A stretch of DNA of 64,000 nucleotides from Mesorhizobium caraganae (GCF_016836705.1 NZ_JAFCGY010000008.1:124001-188000), one strand, 5' to 3'. Shown: positions 16,890-26,451, counted from the first letter of the stretch. Notes: a model not told the origin generated them from the letters alone. Made by a program: numbers and translations.

Positions 16890-18104
16890 ATGTTTGGAAC
16901 ATTCCGCAGTCCGAATGCCGTCTATTTCGGTGCGGGGCAGCGCGCCATGTTGGGCCGTGTCGTCTCGAGTTTCGGACGCCGGACGCTGATATGCACCGAC
17001 GAACGGTTCGCCGCCGATCCGATGTTCAAGGCGATGGTAGAGGACAGCGGAGCGGCCGGTGTCGACGTCTCTGTTTTCAGCCGCACCATACCCGACCTAC
17101 CGCTCGGCTGCATCGACGAGGCGCTGGCGCACGCGCGCTCGGCAAAGCCGGACAGCATAGTAGCCATCGGCGGCGGAAGCTGTCTCGATCTTGCAAAGAC
17201 CACCGCCCTTATCCATACCCTTGGGGGACGGCCCCAGGACTATTATGGCGAGTTCAAGGTGCTTAAGGCGGTGTTGCCGGTCATTGCCGTGCCGACGACA
17301 TCGGGAACGGGGTCCGAGGTTACGCCGGTCGCGGTTCTCTCCGACCCAGACAAGACCCTCAAAGTGGGCATTTCCGATCCGCGACTGATCCCGGCTGTCG
17401 CCATCTGCGATCCCGAGCTGACGCTCTCCTGCCCGGCCTCGCTGACCGCTGTCGCGGGCGCCGATGCGCTGACCCATGGCATCGAATCCTTTACCGCGAT
17501 CCGCCGCAACGAGGGTGCGGACCTGCCACTGGAGCGCGTCTTTGTCGGCAAGAACATCATTAGCGACCATCATGCACTGGAGTCGATCCGGCTGATTTCC
17601 GGGGCTCTGGCCGGCGCCGTCGAGGACGGGAGCCGGCTCGATTTGCGATCACAACTCATGTTTGGCGCGATGCTGGCGGGCCACGCTTTCGCCAATGCCG
17701 GCAATGCCGCGGCGCACGCTCTGCAATATCCCGTGGGCGCGCTGACTCACACGGCGCATGGCGTCGGGGTCGCCGCGTTGATGCCTTATGTCATGCGCTT
17801 CAACCTTCCGGCCCGTCGAGACGAATATGCGCAGGTCGCGGCGGCGATGGGCGTGCCGCCCAAAGGTGACGTGAAGGCCATGGCCGAAGCCAGTATCGAT
17901 GCGGTCACCGCCCTGTTTGCCGCTATCGGCATCCCGCGCACTCTCGCCGAACTGGGTTTCGAGGAAGGTAGGATCGGCTGGGCGGCGGAACAGGCCATGA
18001 CCGCGACCCGGTTGGTTCACAACAATCCTATGCCACTCGACGTCGAGAGCATGAAGACCATCCTGCAGGCGGCATATCACGGTGACCCGCGGCTGCTTTC
18101 GTAG
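16890..18104 (+). CDS. Iron-containing alcohol dehydrogenase
   Basis: A 404-residue group III Fe-ADH: NAD-binding IVAIGGGSCLDLAKTTA, PTTSGTGSEVTPVAV, and the metal-binding stretch GADALTHGIESFTA followed by NAGNAAAHALQYPVGALTHTAHGVG with the ligand histidines. Length fits the hydroxyacid-oxoacid transhydrogenase/1,3-propanediol dehydrogenase branch. It would interconvert an alcohol and an aldehyde that the following aldehyde dehydrogenase could oxidise to an acid. It abuts the preceding gene directly. Confidence 0.9.
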   Translation: MFGTFRSPNAVYFGAGQRAMLGRVVSSFGRRTLICTDERFAADPMFKAMVEDSGAAGVDVSVFSRTIPDLPLGCIDEALAHARSAKPDSIVAIGGGSCLDLAKTTALIHTLGGRPQDYYGEFKVLKAVLPVIAVPTTSGTGSEVTPVAVLSDPDKTLKVGISDPRLIPAVAICDPELTLSCPASLTAVAGADALTHGIESFTAIRRNEGADLPLERVFVGKNIISDHHALESIRLISGALAGAVEDGSRLDLRSQLMFGAMLAGHAFANAGNAAAHALQYPVGALTHTAHGVGVAALMPYVMRFNLPARRDEYAQVAAAMGVPPKGDVKAMAEASIDAVTALFAAIGIPRTLAELGFEEGRIGWAAEQAMTATRLVHNNPMPLDVESMKTILQAAYHGDPRLLS

Positions 18105-18149
18105 CTGCAGCCGCCTTTGCGGCCAGTTGACAAGAAACTCATTTAACGG

Positions 18150-19628
18150 ATGAACATCATGGACGAAGCACTGAAGTCTTCCACCTATGCTTTCGACAAC
18201 CTGCCGACTGGATTGTTGATCGGCGGAAACTGGCGAAAGGGACGGGGAGGCGAGGATATCGAGGTTGTCAATCCGTCGACGGAGGCAGCCATCACCTCCG
18301 TCGCCAACGCCTCGGTGGAGGACGGGATTGCCGCGGTCGATGCGGCAGCTGCCGCAGCTGAAAACTGGGCGAAGACCGCACCTCGTCAGCGCGCCGAAGT
18401 CCTACGGCGCGCGTTTGAGCTCATGACGGAAAGATCGGATTTTCTTGCCGCGCTGATTGCCACGGAAAACGGTAAGGCACTATCAGATGCAAAGGGGGAA
18501 GTCGCCTACGCGGCGGAATTTTTCCGGTGGTACGCGGAAGAAGCAGTGAGGCTTGCTGGCGAACTCGGCCCTTCGCCGTCAGGCGCCTACAAAATTATGG
18601 TCCAGCACGAACCTATTGGCATCGCACTGCTGGTCATGCCATGGAATTTTCCGGCGGCCATGGCAACACGCAAGATTGCGCCGGCTCTTGCCGCCGGTTG
18701 CACCTGCATTCTGAAACCGGCCACCGAAACTCCATTGACGGCCTATGCCGTCGCGGAAATCCTTGGGGAAGCCGGTGTGCCGGCCGGCGTCGTCAATGTG
18801 GTGACAACACGTAACACCGGTAAAGTCGTGAGGGCCATTCTCCGGGATCCGCGCGTGCGCAAGCTTTCCTTCACAGGCTCTACGGAAGTTGGGCGGGTTC
18901 TCCTGCGCGAGGCGGCGCACCAGGTGATCAGTTGCTCCATGGAGCTTGGCGGCAACGCTCCCTTCCTTGTTTTCGATGATGCGGATTTGAATGCGGCGGT
19001 TGAGGGCGCAATGCTCGCCAAGATGCGCAACGGCGGCGAGGCCTGCACCGCCGCTAACAGGTTCTATGTTCATCAGGCGCATTACGAGCAGTTTGTGGAG
19101 GCGTTTGCCGCGCGCATGAGCGCTGTGAAAGTCGATGACGGTTCGCTGCCATCGACACAGTGCGGCCCGCTCGTCAATCAGGACGCTGTCGAAAGAATCG
19201 ATGATCTCGTCAAGGACGCAGTCGCGTGCGGTGCAAAGGTGGTGACGGGCGGGCACCGACTGAATCGCTCCGGCTATTTTTACGCGCCGACCGTTCTTCG
19301 CGATGTCCCGGGGCATGCGCAGATGATGAACGAGGAAATCTTCGGCCCAGTGGCGCCCATTGCATCCTTTGTCGATGAAGGCGCCGCAATTGCCGCGGCC
19401 AACGCCACCGAATTCGGGTTGATTTCCTATCTCTATACGAGCAATTTGCAGCGCGGGCTCAGGCTCTCATCGCTGTTGCAGACCGGCATGGTCGGTCTCA
19501 ATCGCGGACTGGTTTCCGATCCGGCGGCGCCTTTTGGTGGAATGAAGGCCAGCGGCCTCGGTCGCGAGGGCGGGCGTCATGGCATTATGGAATATATCGA
19601 AACCAAATACACTGCCGTCGCTTGGTAG
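18150..19628 (+). CDS. Succinate-semialdehyde dehydrogenase family aldehyde dehydrogenase
   Basis: A 492-residue ALDH of the GabD type: cofactor motif MPWNFPAAMATRKIAPAL, FTGSTEVGR, general base Glu265 in SMELGGNAP and nucleophile Cys299 in GGEACTAANRF, ending with the usual GIMEYIETKYTA. Members oxidise succinate, glutarate or related semialdehydes; DoeC of ectoine breakdown is from the same group. ATG 18150 is taken; 18159 is an alternative. It closes the forward run of three oxidoreductases and faces the convergent GntR gene. Confidence 0.9.
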   Translation: MNIMDEALKSSTYAFDNLPTGLLIGGNWRKGRGGEDIEVVNPSTEAAITSVANASVEDGIAAVDAAAAAAENWAKTAPRQRAEVLRRAFELMTERSDFLAALIATENGKALSDAKGEVAYAAEFFRWYAEEAVRLAGELGPSPSGAYKIMVQHEPIGIALLVMPWNFPAAMATRKIAPALAAGCTCILKPATETPLTAYAVAEILGEAGVPAGVVNVVTTRNTGKVVRAILRDPRVRKLSFTGSTEVGRVLLREAAHQVISCSMELGGNAPFLVFDDADLNAAVEGAMLAKMRNGGEACTAANRFYVHQAHYEQFVEAFAARMSAVKVDDGSLPSTQCGPLVNQDAVERIDDLVKDAVACGAKVVTGGHRLNRSGYFYAPTVLRDVPGHAQMMNEEIFGPVAPIASFVDEGAAIAAANATEFGLISYLYTSNLQRGLRLSSLLQTGMVGLNRGLVSDPAAPFGGMKASGLGREGGRHGIMEYIETKYTAVAW

Positions 19629-19830
19629 GCGCGCCTCACGACCTGCCGCTAGGATGTCCCCTTTGCGCCTAATTTCGGACGTTGGGACAGCTATGCCGGT
19701 TCCTGAAAGCAGACCTTGCCGGTGATCACGCTGGACATCAAGGTCGCGCGGCCATGAGTGGACCTCCAGCCCCTCGGCGCGAATGTCTCGATCGGCGCGC
19801 CCTCCCTCCAGCCACCGGCACGCGACGCCC

Positions 19831-20535
19831 TCATCCAGTTTGTTGCACCCCACTAAGGGAGTCGATGAGGGTGGCGACTGCCGTCTTGATATGTTCCTCC
19901 ATCGCCTCGCAGGCCTCAACATAGCGGCCCGCCGCGCAGAGGCTGAGTATCCTGACCTCATCGCCAATGGCGATGTCCCGACCAAACGAGAGTTGCAGGC
20001 GCGTGTGTCGCTCGCTGTCCTGTAGCAGTCCCTTCACGATGCTGAGTGTCTTCTTCTGCCCGGCGTGACGGTACAGCCCGAGATGAAAGGCCGTGTTGAG
20101 CTCGGCGCATCCGCCGATATTGCCGGTGCGCTTGGCCTCGACGTAGCGCGCGGCGACTTCCCTGAGGTAGCTATAGTCCTCCGCGATAAGCAGGGGCGCG
20201 CTGATCGCGAGCAGGCGAGGCTCAAGCAGCGCGCGAAGTTCGAACACTTCCCGGATTTCTTCCACGGAGATGGTTGAAACTACCGCGCCGCGATGGGGAT
20301 AGATCTCTACCAAGCCCTCGGATTCCAGCAGCACGAGTGCTTCTCGAAGTGGCACCCGGCTGATACCGAACTCGTTAGCCAGCATGTCTTGCCTCAGTGG
20401 AAAGCCACCGGCAAACGTTCCCGATACAATTCGCTTACGCAACTCGCTGGCCACCGCCGAGGCGATAGTCTTGTGTTCCAACCCTTTACGCGGACGAGGG
20501 GAACCAGTGTTTTCGATCATTGGGGCTTCAATCAT
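19831..20535 (-). CDS. GntR-family regulator, FCD subfamily
   Basis: A 234-residue regulator with winged-helix FPLRQDMLANEFGISRVPLREALVLLESEGLVEIYP and an FCD domain (VFELRALLEPRLLA, ELNTAFHLGLYRHAG, MEEHIKTAVATLIDSL). ATG 20535 is chosen; the frame is open to 20571. It lies between the oxidoreductase operon and the divergent ABC importer operon at 20669, so the 133-base gap probably carries its operator and it likely controls the importer. The effector is unknown. Confidence 0.9.
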   Translation of the reverse strand: MIEAPMIENTGSPRPRKGLEHKTIASAVASELRKRIVSGTFAGGFPLRQDMLANEFGISRVPLREALVLLESEGLVEIYPHRGAVVSTISVEEIREVFELRALLEPRLLAISAPLLIAEDYSYLREVAARYVEAKRTGNIGGCAELNTAFHLGLYRHAGQKKTLSIVKGLLQDSERHTRLQLSFGRDIAIGDEVRILSLCAAGRYVEACEAMEEHIKTAVATLIDSLSGVQQTG

Positions 20536-20668
20536 GCCTTGCAAGGTACGTGAGCCGCCGCGCGGAGGCAAGCCAAATCAGCCTTTTTGAAGATTGTCGA
20601 AAATATACTTGCAACAAAGACGCATTTGTGGTTCTTACCTAAGTGGCCCAATTCGGAGGAGATGAACC

Positions 20669-21535
20669 ATGACTCTGACGCGTAGGAACCTGATGAAACT
20701 GACTGGTGCTGGCCTTGCCGGTGCCGGATTGCTGGTCGTCACCGGCCCCAGCCTTGCCGACGACAAAATTCCCTCGACGTTGCGCGTCGGTATGTCCAAC
20801 CAACTCCCGTATGCCTTTCTTGATAAGGACGGCAACCTTACCGGCCAGTCCCCTGATGTGCTTCGTGCCGCGATGCGCGATGCCGGCGTCGAAAAGCTAG
20901 ACGCCTCACTGACAGAATTCGGCGCGCTCATTCCTGGCCTCGTCGCCCGTCGTTTCGACGTTATTTGCACCGGGCTCTTCGTCCGGCCGAAGCGTTGTGA
21001 GCTCATTGATTTTGCCAACCCCGATTCGCTAAGCCGCGAGGGGTTGGTGGTAGCTGCCGGCAACCCGATGGGCCTAAAGTCGCTCGGCGACGTGGCCAAG
21101 AATGGCAACGCCAGGATCGGCTTCATCCGCGGTTCTGTCGACGAGGAATACGTCAAGAACGCAGGTATTGCCGAATCGAACTGGGTCGTTCTGCCCGACG
21201 TGCCGACGCTGTTGTCGGCGGTCAAGGGTGGCCGCGCCGACGCCGTGATCAGCTCGCTTGTCATTATCGCCTCGACAATGAAGGCGATGAACGATTCCAG
21301 CGTTCAACTCGTCGACAACTTTGTCGACCCGGTGGTTAATGGCAAACCGGCGATCGATTATGCTGCCATGGGCTTCCACAAGGACAGCAAAGCCCTGCGC
21401 GAGGCCTACAATACCGGTCTCGCCAAGCTCGTATCCAGTGGCGAACTCGCCAAGATAAACGAGAAATGGGGCTTGCCGGCCGCGCTGACCCCCACGGCCG
21501 AGACGCCGTCCATCGAAACGCTCTGCAAAGCCTGA
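20669..21535 (+). CDS. ABC transporter substrate-binding protein, Ehu-like
   Basis: A 288-residue family 3 binding protein. The N-terminus MTLTRRNLMKLTGAG has a twin-arginine-like element before a hydrophobic stretch (AGLAGAGLLVV), suggesting export as a Tat or lipidless Sec substrate. The mature part keeps LRVGMSNQLPYAFLDKDGNLTGQSPDVLRAAM and RPKRCELIDFANPDS. Together with the two permeases and the DEVTSALDP-type ATPase it looks like the ectoine-uptake EhuBCDA set, but the companion enzymes do not make a standard ectoine pathway. A GGAGGA ribosome site precedes the ATG. Confidence 0.88.
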   Translation: MTLTRRNLMKLTGAGLAGAGLLVVTGPSLADDKIPSTLRVGMSNQLPYAFLDKDGNLTGQSPDVLRAAMRDAGVEKLDASLTEFGALIPGLVARRFDVICTGLFVRPKRCELIDFANPDSLSREGLVVAAGNPMGLKSLGDVAKNGNARIGFIRGSVDEEYVKNAGIAESNWVVLPDVPTLLSAVKGGRADAVISSLVIIASTMKAMNDSSVQLVDNFVDPVVNGKPAIDYAAMGFHKDSKALREAYNTGLAKLVSSGELAKINEKWGLPAALTPTAETPSIETLCKA

Positions 21536-21541
21536 CTGCAA

Positions 21542-21566
21542 GCGGTCGGGCTCTGCGCCCGACCGC
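21542..21566. terminator. Hairpin after the binding-protein gene
   Basis: Ten-base arms GCGGTCGGGC and GCCCGACCGC around TCTGC, six bases past the stop, with no T-run. Comparable hairpins follow binding-protein genes at 12239 and 29116. Likely tunes the ratio of binding protein to permease. Confidence 0.6.
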
Positions 21567-21593
21567 CCACCGGCACCCCCGTGAAAGGCGACG

Positions 21594-22256
21594 ATGACGG
21601 CTCTGCTCGACTTGCTTCCGCAATTGATGAAGGGGCTGCAGACGACCCTCCTTGTGACCGCGTTTGCGGCACCGCTCGCGCTGGTAATGGCACTGGTGAG
21701 CGGCCTGGCGCGGCTCGCGCCGATCAAGCTACTGCAGTGGCTGGCCATCATCTATGTCGAATTGTTCCGCGGCACCTCGCTGTTGGTTCAGCTGTTCTAT
21801 TTCTTTTACGTGATGCCTCTGTTCGGAATGTCGCTCGACCCAGTGACCACAGGCGTCCTGGTGCTGGCGCTAAATACAGGCGCCTACGGCTCCGAAGTGG
21901 TGCGCGCCAGCATAGGCAGCGTGCCCAAGAGTCAGCGCGAGGCGTGTATCGCCCTCAACATGTCGCCGGCGATGGCGCTGCGCCGCGTGATCTTCCCACA
22001 GGCTTTCGTGACGATGCTGCCGCCCTTTGGCAATCTGTTGATTGAACTGCTCAAGGCGACATCACTGCTGTCACTGATCACCATCTTTGACCTCGCCTTT
22101 GCCGGCAACACATTATTCCAGACGACGGGCCGCACGCTCGAGATCTATGGCCTGGTGCTGATGATCTATTTTGCCACCGCGATGGTGCTGACCCTGGGGA
22201 TGCGTTGGTTGGAAAAGCGCATGGGCGCCGGTCGTGACCTAGAGTTCCGCCCATGA
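21594..22256 (+). CDS. Amino-acid-type ABC transporter permease (EhuC-like)
   Basis: A 220-residue membrane protein with about five helices, the ELFRGTSLLVQLFYFFYVMP segment and the EAA loop EACIALNMSPAMALRRVIFPQAF. It overlaps the following permease by four bases (ATGA), showing coupling. ATG 21594 follows an AAAGGCG ribosome-like site. Confidence 0.91.
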   Translation: MTALLDLLPQLMKGLQTTLLVTAFAAPLALVMALVSGLARLAPIKLLQWLAIIYVELFRGTSLLVQLFYFFYVMPLFGMSLDPVTTGVLVLALNTGAYGSEVVRASIGSVPKSQREACIALNMSPAMALRRVIFPQAFVTMLPPFGNLLIELLKATSLLSLITIFDLAFAGNTLFQTTGRTLEIYGLVLMIYFATAMVLTLGMRWLEKRMGAGRDLEFRP

Positions 22257-22906
22257 ATTTCGATCTCACCTATCTTCTGCAGATCGCGCCGCTGCTGCTC
22301 AAGGGCGCCGTCGTCACCGTGCAGGCAACGGTGCTCGGCACGCTGCTGGCGGCAGTGCTCGGCCTCCTCATGGCAATCCTCACTCGTTCACGCCTTCGTA
22401 TCGTCCGCTACGCAACGACGGCGGTGGTGCTGTTCGTCCGTAACACACCGCTGCTGATCCAGCTTTTCTTTCTATTCTACATCCTGCCGCAGTTCGGCAT
22501 CGCGCTTCCCACTTATCTCACCGGCGTCATCGCGCTCGGAATCCACTACGCCGCCTACATGTCGGAAGTTTACCGCGCTGGCATCACCGCAGTACCGCGC
22601 GGCCAATGGGAGGCGGCGCACGCGCTCAACATGCCCCGCGCGCTGGTCTGGCGTCGGATCATCCTGCCACAGGCGCTGCCGCCGATCATTCCCCCACTCG
22701 GCAACTACGCCATCGCCATGTTCAAGGATACGCCGGTACTGGCCACCATTGGCATTCTCGAGATGCTGGGCGTCGCCCTTGCCGAGGCGAACCGCAGCTA
22801 TCGCTACTATGAGCCGCTCACCATGGTCGGAATCCTGTTCCTGATCTTTAGCTTGTTTTCCGCCGTGGCCGTCCGTTTGCTGGAGAAGCGCTATGCTGCC
22901 CGTTGA
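22253..22906 (+). CDS. Amino-acid-type ABC transporter permease (EhuD-like)
   Basis: A 217-residue membrane protein, heterodimer partner of the previous gene. It shows FVRNTPLLIQLFFLFYILPQFG and the EAA loop EAAHALNMPRALVWRRIILPQALP. The ATPase gene begins 14 bases before its stop, so the three genes are translated as a unit. Confidence 0.91.
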   Translation: MNFDLTYLLQIAPLLLKGAVVTVQATVLGTLLAAVLGLLMAILTRSRLRIVRYATTAVVLFVRNTPLLIQLFFLFYILPQFGIALPTYLTGVIALGIHYAAYMSEVYRAGITAVPRGQWEAAHALNMPRALVWRRIILPQALPPIIPPLGNYAIAMFKDTPVLATIGILEMLGVALAEANRSYRYYEPLTMVGILFLIFSLFSAVAVRLLEKRYAAR

Positions 22907-23690
22907 CATCCCTCCTTCGCCGGCCCTGCGGCTGCGTGGCGTGTCGAAAGCTTTTGGTAGCCTGACCATTCTCGACAAGCTCGACCTCGATGTCGCGCCG
23001 GGCGAGCGCATCTCGATCATCGGGCGTAGCGGCTCGGGAAAGACCACGCTGCTGCGGGTGCTGATGACGCTCGAAAAAATCGACGCTGGCTCCATCGAGG
23101 TCTTCGGGCGCTACCTGGGCCAGCGCCCAGAGGGCGGTCGTCTGGTCCCCGCCACCCCGGAGGAGACCCGCGCCGTGCGTGGCGACATCGGCATGGTGTT
23201 TCAGCAGTTCAACCTGTTCCCTCATCGCACGGCCATCGAGAATGTCATCGAGGCGCCAATCCACGTTAAGAAGATGGGGTCAAAGGAAGCCCGCGACATG
23301 GGCATGGCCTTGCTATGCACGGTGGGGCTCGCCGACAAGGCCGACCACTACCCCAGGCAACTTTCCGGCGGCCAGCAGCAACGGGTGGCGATTGCCCGCG
23401 CCCTCGCCATGCAGCCGCGCATCATCCTGTTTGACGAGGTGACCTCGGCGCTCGACCCGGAGCGCGTCGATGAGGTGCTCTCCGTCATCCAGGGCTTGGC
23501 CCAGGAAAGCACTATCACCATGCTGATTGTCACCCATGAAATGCGCTTTGCGCGGGACGTGGCGACGCGCACCATCTTCATGGAGGAGGGCCTGATCGTC
23601 GAAGATGACGCACCAGCGGTGATTTTCGGCAAGCCCAACAAGGCGCGCACGCAATCCTTCCTGCAAAGTGTGCTGGGGAGGGGGCTTTGA
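22893..23690 (+). CDS. ABC transporter ATPase (EhuA-like)
   Basis: A 265-residue ATPase with Walker [22 protein letters not shown], signature LSGGQQQR, Walker B ILFDEVTSALDPE and H-loop VTHEM. The valine in DEVTSALDP, in place of the usual DEPTSALDP, is the mark of EhuA-type ATPases. All catalytic residues are present. Its stop overlaps the TTG start of the aminotransferase gene, linking the transporter directly to catabolism of its cargo. Confidence 0.91.
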   Translation: MLPVDIPPSPALRLRGVSKAFGSLTILDKLDLDVAPGERISIIGRSGSGKTTLLRVLMTLEKIDAGSIEVFGRYLGQRPEGGRLVPATPEETRAVRGDIGMVFQQFNLFPHRTAIENVIEAPIHVKKMGSKEARDMGMALLCTVGLADKADHYPRQLSGGQQQRVAIARALAMQPRIILFDEVTSALDPERVDEVLSVIQGLAQESTITMLIVTHEMRFARDVATRTIFMEEGLIVEDDAPAVIFGKPNKARTQSFLQSVLGRGL

Positions 23691-24817
23691 TAGGCGATCC
23701 GGCCTGTCCGCCTATCGACCCGGCGCGGTTGGCGCTGGAGTCGGGGACGGTGCATTTGCTTTCCGGCGGGGAAGCACCGCTCCCCCGTGCCGGGATCGCC
23801 GCCTACTCGCGCTACGCCACTGACAAGGCTGACGGCATTTTCGGCCGCCAGCGTCTTGAGGCCGAACTGGATAAAGTGCGCGGTCGCCTTGCTCGTCTGA
23901 TGGGCATCGAGCAGCCGGAGCGGATCGGTTTTCTGGCTTCTGTCAGCGCGGCATTGACGGCAGCACTTAACGCCATCGACTGGCGAGAGGGCGACAATGT
24001 CGTCGCCCTCTCCGACGACTTCCCTTCCGTCGTCCTGGCCGGCGCCGGCCTCGCACGGTTCGGCGTAGTGCTGCGCGTGGTCGACGCCAATCCGGATGCC
24101 GTGGAGGATGCCTTGCTGGCCGCCATCGACAGCCGCAGCCGTCTCGTTCTCGTCAGTCATGTCAGCTATCGTCATGGCCGTCGGCACGACATCGCCGGCC
24201 TCGCCTTGCGCCTGCATCAACACGGCGTAGCGCTTGCACTCGACGTGTCCCACTCGCTCGGAGTGCTGCCGGTGCCATCCGATGCTGCCGACATCATGGT
24301 GTCGTGCGGCCACAAATTCCTGTTCGGCAGCCACGGCACCGGCATCCTAGTCTGGAACGACGCGCGGCTGGGCGAGCCGAAAACCCCTGCCGCTGGCTGG
24401 TTCTCCGTCACCGACTATGCGGCTGCCAGCAACGGCGTTGATTTCGCACCTAAGCGTGGTGCTGCCGCCTTCGAACTCGGCAATCCGGACTTCCCGGCCC
24501 TTTATGCCCTTGGCGCCGGTCTTGATGTACTGGCCAGCGCCCAGGCCAGCACCGTGGCAAGCCACGCAATGGCGCTTTCGGGTGAGTTGAGGAACCGTCT
24601 TGAACGGCTCGAATGGCCGGTATGGACGCCGGCTGAGGAGGAGCGCCGCGGCACCTCGATTGCGCTTCGCACCAACCACTCCGTTGAACTTGCGACCCGT
24701 CTCGCCGAGGCCCGCATTCTGGTGGCGTCGGGTAATGGCCGCCTGCGCATCTCGGTGCACGGCTTCAACAGCATGGCCGATATCGAGACCCTGCTCGTGA
24801 CGCTTGGTGCCCCCTGA
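23687..24817 (+). CDS. Class V aminotransferase (PLP)
   Basis: A 376-residue fold-type I enzyme of the class V (NifS/kynureninase/isopenicillin epimerase) family. The PLP aspartate is Asp186 in LALDVSHSLG and the Schiff-base lysine is Lys210 in VSCGHKFLFGSHG. It lacks the active-site cysteine loop of desulfurases. The start is TTG 23687, overlapping the preceding stop (TTGA); no better start is near. Reactions in the family include transamination, epimerisation and hydrolysis, so the substrate remains open, but coupling to the importer implies that it acts on the imported compound. Confidence 0.87.
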   Translation: MIGDPACPPIDPARLALESGTVHLLSGGEAPLPRAGIAAYSRYATDKADGIFGRQRLEAELDKVRGRLARLMGIEQPERIGFLASVSAALTAALNAIDWREGDNVVALSDDFPSVVLAGAGLARFGVVLRVVDANPDAVEDALLAAIDSRSRLVLVSHVSYRHGRRHDIAGLALRLHQHGVALALDVSHSLGVLPVPSDAADIMVSCGHKFLFGSHGTGILVWNDARLGEPKTPAAGWFSVTDYAAASNGVDFAPKRGAAAFELGNPDFPALYALGAGLDVLASAQASTVASHAMALSGELRNRLERLEWPVWTPAEEERRGTSIALRTNHSVELATRLAEARILVASGNGRLRISVHGFNSMADIETLLVTLGAP

Positions 24818-24840
24818 TCACCAAATGAAAAGGACGACCA

Positions 24841-26031
24841 ATGACTGCAAAGATACCGTACGGGTGGGCCGATCGTGAACCCTGGCTGGAACTGGATTTC
24901 CCCGTCGCCGAGTTCGAGAGTCGCGTAGCGTCGCTGCAAACCGCCATGACGGCCGCCGACATCGATGCTCTTCTGGTCTGGGATGATGCTGATCGGGGGG
25001 GCAATATCCGCTATCTCTCCGGGTTCAACATGGTCTGGGGTACCTCGGTTGTGCTCATCCACCGCCAACGCGCGCCGGTGCTGGTGACTAACGCCGTCGC
25101 GCACGGCGAACCCATGCATTCAAATATCCAGACGAGTTGGCTCAGGGACGTCCGTGTCTCCTTTGCCAGGTCGGCCGACGACTTGTTTGAAAAAAGCGCT
25201 GCAGTGCTGGCCGAGTGGGGCGTTCCCGACGATCGGGTCGTGGTCGCCGGCCACGCGCGGATACCTTACGGAACGGCGCGAAGGCTCGCCAACGCCTATG
25301 GCGAAAGGGCGCTGCACGCCGGCGATAGCCTGCTCGCCCGGCAGCGTGCCATTAAGAGCCCGGCAGAAATCGCGGTCATTCGTCGCGCCGCGGACTTGAC
25401 CTCGCGCGCCATGGATGCGGCGATGCGGGCAGCGGTGCCCGGGGCAAGCGAAAGCGAGGTCGCCGCCGCTGCCAACTACGCCTGCATCGCGGCGGGCGCC
25501 GAGCGAATGTCGTTCGGCTGCTTTCCCGCAACTGGCCGGCGGGGCAGCCTCAAAAACGTCTTCGCTCGCCCGGGCGGCATCATCGCGCCAACGGACCTCG
25601 TCGTCATCGATCTCGGCTGCAAATTGCTCGGCTACCAGTCGGACATGTCACGCAATGTCGTGGCCCACCCCTCCAAGCAGATCATTGCTCTTCTCGACGC
25701 GGTAACGGCGGCCAACGATGCAGCGTTTCGGCATACACGGCCCGGCGTGACCACCATGTCTGTGGTCGAGGTCATGAACGAGGCGATCGCCGAGCGCGGT
25801 TTTTCCGCTTGGGATTTTTCGCTCTGCCATGGCTTCGGGCTCGACCTGACGGAAACGCCACTGTTTCGCGATCATCCCCCGATGAAGCTCGAAGCGGGGA
25901 TGTGCTTTTACGTTGAACCGATCATCGCCGACCACAGCTTTGGCTGCGCGTGTATTGAAGACATGCTCCTTGTCACGGACGATGGCTGCGAAAAGCTATC
26001 GCACACGCTCGTTCCCGCTACTGGAACCTAA
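24841..26031 (+). CDS. M24-family metallohydrolase (Xaa-Pro peptidase/creatinase fold)
   Basis: A 396-residue pita-bread enzyme. All five metal ligands are visible: Asp257 (VVIDLGC), Asp268 (YQSDMSR), His330 (SLCHGFGLD), Glu359 (FYVEPII) and Glu373 (CIEDMLL). The N-terminal ~170 residues form the creatinase_N domain. Relatives include proline dipeptidase, creatinase, ectoine hydrolase DoeA/EutD and DddP. The N-terminus does not read like DoeA, so ectoine is not claimed. An AAGGACG ribosome site precedes ATG 24841. It ends the importer-aminotransferase operon. Confidence 0.88.
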   Translation: MTAKIPYGWADREPWLELDFPVAEFESRVASLQTAMTAADIDALLVWDDADRGGNIRYLSGFNMVWGTSVVLIHRQRAPVLVTNAVAHGEPMHSNIQTSWLRDVRVSFARSADDLFEKSAAVLAEWGVPDDRVVVAGHARIPYGTARRLANAYGERALHAGDSLLARQRAIKSPAEIAVIRRAADLTSRAMDAAMRAAVPGASESEVAAAANYACIAAGAERMSFGCFPATGRRGSLKNVFARPGGIIAPTDLVVIDLGCKLLGYQSDMSRNVVAHPSKQIIALLDAVTAANDAAFRHTRPGVTTMSVVEVMNEAIAERGFSAWDFSLCHGFGLDLTETPLFRDHPPMKLEAGMCFYVEPIIADHSFGCACIEDMLLVTDDGCEKLSHTLVPATGT

Positions 26032-26194
26032 GATAAAGCTTCCAATTTCAGCGTCGTCCGGCGTCCAATTGGGGCTACCCCCCGGAGTGCGCAAGGGCGT
26101 GCAGGCAAGCGAAGAAGACAATGGTTGTCAGGCTCGGGGTGCGGTCACTGCGGTAGCGTCTGTTAAAAGCATGGGATGGATCGTCAAAGCTTCC

Positions 26195-26451
26195 CCCGGG
26201 GAAGTGGCTGCGCCACTCCACGTAAGGGCGCTATGAACTTCAGCTCATGATCGATCTCGCTGAGCGCTCGGCCCCAAAAGTGCGCCGTATCGCATGCTTT
26301 AATGCCGATCACGCTGCATTCGAGCTTCGAGAAAAGTCGAGCACCTCGGATCGCCGCAATTTGCAACGGACGACAGGCCTACCCGAAGACCGACGGCGTG
26401 AACTTGAACCACATGCTTGGCGATGTCTAATCCAACTGTAGGACCTGACAT
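26195..26451 (-). mobile_element. IS110-family transposase N-terminal remnant
   Basis: From ATG 26451 the minus strand reads a TVGLDIAKHVVQVH start, then in another frame VVRCKLRRSEVLDF, then FSKLECSVIGIKACDTAHFWGRAL and ELKFIAP. These are the DEDD-type N-terminal blocks of IS110 transposases, broken by a frameshift and cut before the rest. No terminal repeats are identifiable. Confidence 0.75.

Noticed and set aside
20669-26031. Assignment of the importer operon to ectoine uptake and breakdown
   Set aside because: The ATPase DEVTSALDP motif and gene set are suggestive, but the M24 protein does not begin like DoeA/EutD, the aminotransferase is class V, and no DoeB deacetylase is present.
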